Assembly (NCBI GenBank): GCA_002068715.1
Contig: MWAR01000105.1
Coordinates: forward strand, 1-11,388
Length of the DNA: 11,388 nucleotides
Direction of reading: 5' to 3'
Source: a bacterium ADurb.Bin374
GTDB lineage: Bacteria; Riflebacteria; Ozemobacteria; Ozemobacterales; Ozemobacteraceae
The notes beneath the pieces were generated by a model. The model was given only the letters and a program-made list of their open reading frames with translations, had not been told where the DNA came from and searched no databases. Numbering within the stretch: the first letter of the stretch is position 1; each line of letters starts with the position of its first letter. Both the position numbers and the translations under genes were made by a program. Of the stretch, positions 8,624-11,388 are shown one piece after another.

Positions 8624-9550
8624 TTAAAATTTTTCCCCCGAGAGGATGCGGTTGATCATGAGGCGGTCGATCTGCAGCTGGTCTTCGGTTCTTTCCGGCA
8701 GGGACATGACCTGCCGAAGCAGCTGGACGGCCTCGTCCCGGCGTTCCATCGCCGCAAGCGTGGCGGCAGCCATGCGAATCATGTATGGGGGAGCGCCAGC
8801 GAAGTTGCTTGCCTTGTAAAACGCATCCAGGGCTTTCGGCAGATCACGGGTCGGGCCGTGCCTCCCGCCATGGTTCAGGCAGTAGATTCCGATCTGCTGC
8901 CAGAGTTCCATACGGTGCTGGTTCTGTTTCAAGGCCTTTTCGAGAAGTTGCACGGCCTCCGCATGGCGGTTTTCATACTCGTCGAGCAGGTAGGCTCTCA
9001 GCAGAAAGGCGTCGATGAACGTCGGATCGAGAACCGGGATCAGTTCCAGCGCATATGTGACCCGGTGCCAGAGACCGGCATGCGAATCGGCATCCATCTG
9101 AATCCAGAGCAGATTCGCCGCGAGTTCGGCAAACCCGAGCTGCCGAAGAAGGATGACGAAACCTGGCGAGACGGTCGGATCTCCGATGCCATGCGCATGA
9201 CCGGCATGATCGTGAGCATGATCATGGCCGTGATGCTCGTGGCCGGCATGGTGTTCGTGCCCTTCACCATCCTCGTGAGCCGTGCCTGAGGCATGTTCAT
9301 CGCACTGTTCATGGCCGGTTGCCGCCGCGAAGTGGAGATCGGGCTGTTCATCGTGAACCTCGAGATGATGCCCTTCCGAAGCACCGTTCGGTTCGAGGGA
9401 GAAGTAGGCGCCGGCCCGGTCCCGGACCTCGTCCATCGTTTCCGTGGCGGAAGCAGTCTTCGCCTCCTGGCGGTACTGTTCGATGAAACAATGTCGCGAA
9501 ATGGCCACGGCGACGAGGGCGATGATGAACAGGGCAAGATGCTTGTTCAT
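8624..9550 (-). CDS. Membrane-anchored TPR protein with His-rich insert
   Basis: This 308-residue protein has three parts. Residues 5-18 form a hydrophobic N-terminal segment without a lipoprotein box, so probably a signal anchor placing the rest in the periplasm. Residues 61-120 are a low-complexity segment with 19 His, 12 of them within 98-120, rich in His-Gly, His-Asp and His-Glu pairs as in metal-binding linkers. From about 128 to the end is an all-helical TPR-like domain. That domain carries a pattern (AANLLWIQMDADSHAG at 144-159, then LDPTFIDAFLLRAYLL at 174-189) that I recognise from TPR proteins encoded beside ABC-2 transporters in many bacteria; such copies usually lack the His segment. 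The start at 9550 follows GAGGGGG by 5 bases, overlapping the permease stop. I infer an envelope partner of the ABC exporter; metal binding is a guess from composition. Confidence 0.82.
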   Translation of the reverse strand: MNKHLALFIIALVAVAISRHCFIEQYRQEAKTASATETMDEVRDRAGAYFSLEPNGASEGHHLEVHDEQPDLHFAAATGHEQCDEHASGTAHEDGEGHEHHAGHEHHGHDHAHDHAGHAHGIGDPTVSPGFVILLRQLGFAELAANLLWIQMDADSHAGLWHRVTYALELIPVLDPTFIDAFLLRAYLLDEYENRHAEAVQLLEKALKQNQHRMELWQQIGIYCLNHGGRHGPTRDLPKALDAFYKASNFAGAPPYMIRMAAATLAAMERRDEAVQLLRQVMSLPERTEDQLQIDRLMINRILSGEKF

Positions 9551-9555
9551 GCGCT

Positions 9556-9562
9556 CCCCCTC
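9556..9562 (-). promoter_or_regulatory. Ribosome binding site overlapping the permease stop
   Basis: GAGGGGG on the minus strand shares two bases with the permease TGA and sits 5 bases before the TPR gene's ATG (9550). The overlap argues for coupled translation and for this start over the frame opening at 9628. Confidence 0.75.
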
Positions 9563-10334
9563 ACAGATCTTTTTTTCTGAATGCCCAGGACCCGGCCACC
9601 AGGAGGAAAAACAGGTAACACACCGCATACCCGGCCGCCCAGAGAGCGAACGTGGGAGAGATGGCGAAGTCTTTCAATATCTTGTGCTTTATATTGAAAT
9701 ACCCGAAATTCGGAACGATCCAGTAGATGACGTCCACCAGCCATCCCAGGAGAGGAATTCCGGCTTCAATCGCGAGATGCTGCACATGCTCGGCCATGTT
9801 CCCGAGGAGAACGCAGAAGATCGAGAGCGAGAAGCAGACGATGAGCGAGTCGGCCAGCGAGAAGAGCAGCACCATCGCCGTCATGATCGCGAACTCGAAC
9901 AGCATGAACAGGGCGACCCAGTGAAAGCCGGTCCAGAGAACGCCGTATTTCAGATACAGCAGGCCGGTCAGGATGCCGAGCATGACCAGGACGTTGACGA
10001 TCGCGGCGAGCAGGGTTCCCAGGAATTTGCCTGTATAGAGTTCCCATCGGCCCATCGGCAGAGTCAGAACCGCGTAGACGGTCTTGCGCTGGATCTCGTC
10101 GCGCAGAGTGGTCGAGCCGATGAACAGGGCGATCAGGAAGCCAAACAGCGAGATGATCGACAGGCCGACATCCTGGATCATGCGGTATTCCAGGGTCGGC
10201 GTCGTCGAAAAGTGGCCGAAGAGATTGAACAGCCCGAGCGAGATGCAGACGAACACGAGATGGACCGTCAGCATCTTGTGACGGGCGACGTCGAGAAAGG
10301 TATCCCATGCGATCAAACGGATGTGCGACAGCAT
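9561..10334 (-). CDS. ABC-2 type transporter permease
   Basis: This is a 257-residue inner-membrane permease. Hydrophobic segments lie at about 22-40, 56-74, 104-126, 138-160, 163-180 and 233-251, giving six helices. Between helices 2 and 3 runs the amphipathic stretch TTLRDEIQRKTVYAVLTLPM (75-94), followed by GRWELYTGKFLG (95-106). This is the typical ABC-2 coupling region, of the kind 'DEI.r.T....L..P..R....GKFLG'. I chose the ATG at 10334, 42 bases inside the longest frame, because GGGAGGG lies 10 bases upstream and the ATPase stop is one base away. The stop overlaps the RBS of the TPR gene, so the three genes look translationally coupled. The architecture recalls NosY/GldF-like permeases, but no NosD, NosL or GldG partner is visible, so I give no gene symbol. 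Substrate unknown. Confidence 0.9.
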   Translation of the reverse strand: MLSHIRLIAWDTFLDVARHKMLTVHLVFVCISLGLFNLFGHFSTTPTLEYRMIQDVGLSIISLFGFLIALFIGSTTLRDEIQRKTVYAVLTLPMGRWELYTGKFLGTLLAAIVNVLVMLGILTGLLYLKYGVLWTGFHWVALFMLFEFAIMTAMVLLFSLADSLIVCFSLSIFCVLLGNMAEHVQHLAIEAGIPLLGWLVDVIYWIVPNFGYFNIKHKILKDFAISPTFALWAAGYAVCYLFFLLVAGSWAFRKKDL

Positions 10335-10335
10335 G

Positions 10336-11277
10336 TTATGCGTTCCCTCCCGTGACAGCATCATTCCGTCCGGCAAGCACCTGGACGAACAGCTGATCGA
10401 GCGACAGCGTGACGGGCGTCACCTCGATCAGCGCCCCGTTCGCGGCCAGGATCGCCCCGATCAGTCCGTTGAGACCAGCCGTGTCATCGAGGACGAACTC
10501 CACCGTCGACGCCTCCTTCACCTGGTGGGAAAGGGCGGAACGCGGCTTCACGAAGGCGATCGCGGCATCGGCGTCGGCGAAGCGTGCCGCCACTTTCGTC
10601 CGGGGAGTCCTCAGGAGTTTTTCGAGCGGGTCGCTGAGGATGATCCTGCCGCGGTCCATGATGCTGACCCGGTCGCAGACGTCGGCAAGAATGCCCGCGG
10701 CATGGGAGTTCACGAGCACGGCGATCTTCTGTTCTTTGAGCGAGACGAGCAGGTCCTTGAGCATCACCTGGCCGCACGGGTCGAGGCCGCTGAATGGCTC
10801 GTCGAGGAAGATCAGGCGGGCCTGCCGTATCAGCAGGCGCGCGATGTCGGTCCGCTGGCGCATGCCCTTCGAACACTCGACCAGCAGGCAGTCCCGGGGT
10901 TCCCACATCCCGACGCGGCGCAGGTGCTCCTCGATCAGTGCGGCACCGTCGGACAGCCCGCTCAGACGGGCATGAAACCGGACGTATTCATGCACCGTCA
11001 GATGGTCGGGATGCTGGATCGCCTCGGGCAGGAACCCGACGCCCACCCGCGATGCCGCCGACGGCACGGGGGCCCCGAACATGCGTGCCGAGCCGGACGT
11101 GATCGACGTCAGGCCGAGCAGCATTTTCATCGTCGTCGTCTTGCCCGCGCCATTCGGCCCGAGCAGGCCCATGATCTCCCCTTCGTGAAGCGTCAGGGAA
11201 ACGCGGTCGACGATCGTCTCCTTCTTCCACCAGCCGACAGTTTTCGTGATTTCTTCCGCAACGACAAACTCGCTCAT
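10336..11277 (-). CDS. ABC transporter ATP-binding protein
   Basis: This is a 313-residue cytoplasmic ATPase that would energise the permease encoded next to it. In order it shows Walker A GPNGAGKT (residues 40-47), a Q-loop region reading GFLPE (about 81-85, Glu where many ABC proteins have Gln), signature CSKGMRQR (135-142, in place of canonical LSGGQ), Walker B LIFLDEP followed by SGLDP (155-166) and the H-loop His192 in NSHA. The GFLPE and SKGMRQR variants are usual in ATPases paired with ABC-2 type permeases. A C-terminal extension of about 90 residues ends in the SLDQLF pattern that such subunits often carry. I chose the ATG at 11277 because a GAGGGGG site lies 6 bases upstream; a longer frame opening at 11352 lacks this. 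The stop TAA is separated from the permease ATG by one base, so translation is probably coupled. The substrate cannot be read from the sequence. Confidence 0.93.
   Translation of the reverse strand: MSEFVVAEEITKTVGWWKKETIVDRVSLTLHEGEIMGLLGPNGAGKTTTMKMLLGLTSITSGSARMFGAPVPSAASRVGVGFLPEAIQHPDHLTVHEYVRFHARLSGLSDGAALIEEHLRRVGMWEPRDCLLVECSKGMRQRTDIARLLIRQARLIFLDEPFSGLDPCGQVMLKDLLVSLKEQKIAVLVNSHAAGILADVCDRVSIMDRGRIILSDPLEKLLRTPRTKVAARFADADAAIAFVKPRSALSHQVKEASTVEFVLDDTAGLNGLIGAILAANGALIEVTPVTLSLDQLFVQVLAGRNDAVTGGNA
10345..10351 (-). promoter_or_regulatory. Ribosome binding site deciding the permease start
   Basis: GGGAGGG on the minus strand lies inside the end of the ATPase gene, 10 bases ahead of the ATG at 10334. 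The next in-frame ATG upstream, at 10361, would lie inside the ATPase gene and has no comparable site. Confidence 0.7.
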
Positions 11278-11283
11278 CTTCAG

Positions 11284-11290
11284 CCCCCTC
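11284..11290 (-). promoter_or_regulatory. Ribosome binding site deciding the ATPase start
   Basis: On the minus strand GAGGGGG stands 6 bases before the ATG at 11277. It supports that start over the in-frame codon at 11352, and it keeps the conserved ABC domain beginning close to the N-terminus. Confidence 0.75.
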
Positions 11291-11318
11291 AGGCATGGCG
11301 TTGTCTCTCTCCCGGGCG

Positions 11319-11387
11319 TTAGAGGTCTTCCCCGCAGGACGGCTTTCCGCACCGCTGACTGCTCCCGCAGCAGGTCTGGCCGGTCCG
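11319..11387 (-). CDS. Possible C-terminal tail of an upstream gene (partial, Cys-rich)
   Basis: Reading in from the window edge, one minus-strand frame is open for 22 codons and stops at TAA (11321-11319), 41 bases before the ATPase start. The tail carries four cysteines, spelled TCCGSSQRCGKPSCGEDL at its very end. The spacing fits a co-transcribed upstream gene, and a Cys-rich tail could bind metal or form disulfides. No start or domain is visible. The two other minus frames are also open across this stretch, so the choice rests only on the plausible stop position. It may not be a gene. Confidence 0.3.
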   Translation of the reverse strand, partial: RTGQTCCGSSQRCGKPSCGEDL

Positions 11388-11388
11388 T

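Noticed and set aside
8323..8655. Plus-strand open frame through the R3 spacer
   Set aside because: It reads through the palindromic element and hairpins, has no RBS and shows no conserved feature.
9561..11277. Naming the ABC genes nosF/nosY or gldA/gldF
   Set aside because: Only general ABC-2 features are shared, and no diagnostic partner gene is present in the window.
10336..11277. Degenerate ABC signature (CSKGM for LSGGQ) as evidence of an inactive ATPase
   Set aside because: SKGMRQR is a usual variant in ATPases paired with ABC-2 permeases, and Walker A, Walker B and the H-loop are intact.

Overview
This is an 11.4 kb stretch of GC-rich DNA in which every gene I can support lies on the minus strand. 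The products imply a Gram-negative (two-membrane) bacterium: a complete RND tripartite efflux pump with an outer-membrane TolC-type channel, plus several proteins with cleavable signal peptides. Shine-Dalgarno sequences are strong and the coding DNA has a GC-biased third position. Nothing here fixes the phylum; I see no rRNA, tRNA or phage gene that would help.

Layout in the direction of transcription (high to low coordinate). (1) 11388-11319: possible Cys-rich C-terminal tail of a gene running in from outside. (2) 11277-8624: a tightly packed three-gene unit made of an ABC ATPase, an ABC-2 type six-helix permease (1 base after the ATPase stop) and a membrane-anchored TPR protein with a very His-rich segment (10 bases after the permease stop). 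(3) 8623-8306: a spacer with a GC-rich palindrome, a dispersed palindromic element (copy R3) and an inverted repeat just ahead of the next RBS. (4) 8305-6503: a secreted 600-residue protein with a divergent papain/C39-like cysteine peptidase region. (5) 6502-6014: a spacer with tandem hairpins behind the 600-residue gene, element copy R2, a chain of overlapping palindromes and a weak promoter candidate. (6) 6013-4625: TolC-family outer-membrane channel. (7) 4624-4407: a spacer with a hairpin at the tolC stop and element copy R1. (8) 4406-21: RND membrane-fusion (adaptor) protein and RND inner-membrane permease, 3 bases apart.

Functionally there are two export machines. The TolC protein, adaptor and RND permease together form a proton-driven envelope-spanning efflux pump of the drug-efflux (HAE-1-like) class, judged by the Asp-Asp pair in TM4. 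The ABC ATPase and permease form a separate ATP-driven exporter whose substrate is unknown; the coupled TPR protein is probably its envelope partner. The 600-residue protein sits between them and has no clear link to either.

The least ordinary features are: the dispersed element present once in each of the three long spacers, with copy R3 inverted relative to R1 and R2; the His-rich insert in the TPR protein; the peptidase-like protein with non-standard active-site surroundings; and the chain of overlapping palindromes upstream of tolC. I see no CRISPR array, transposase, integrase or tRNA.
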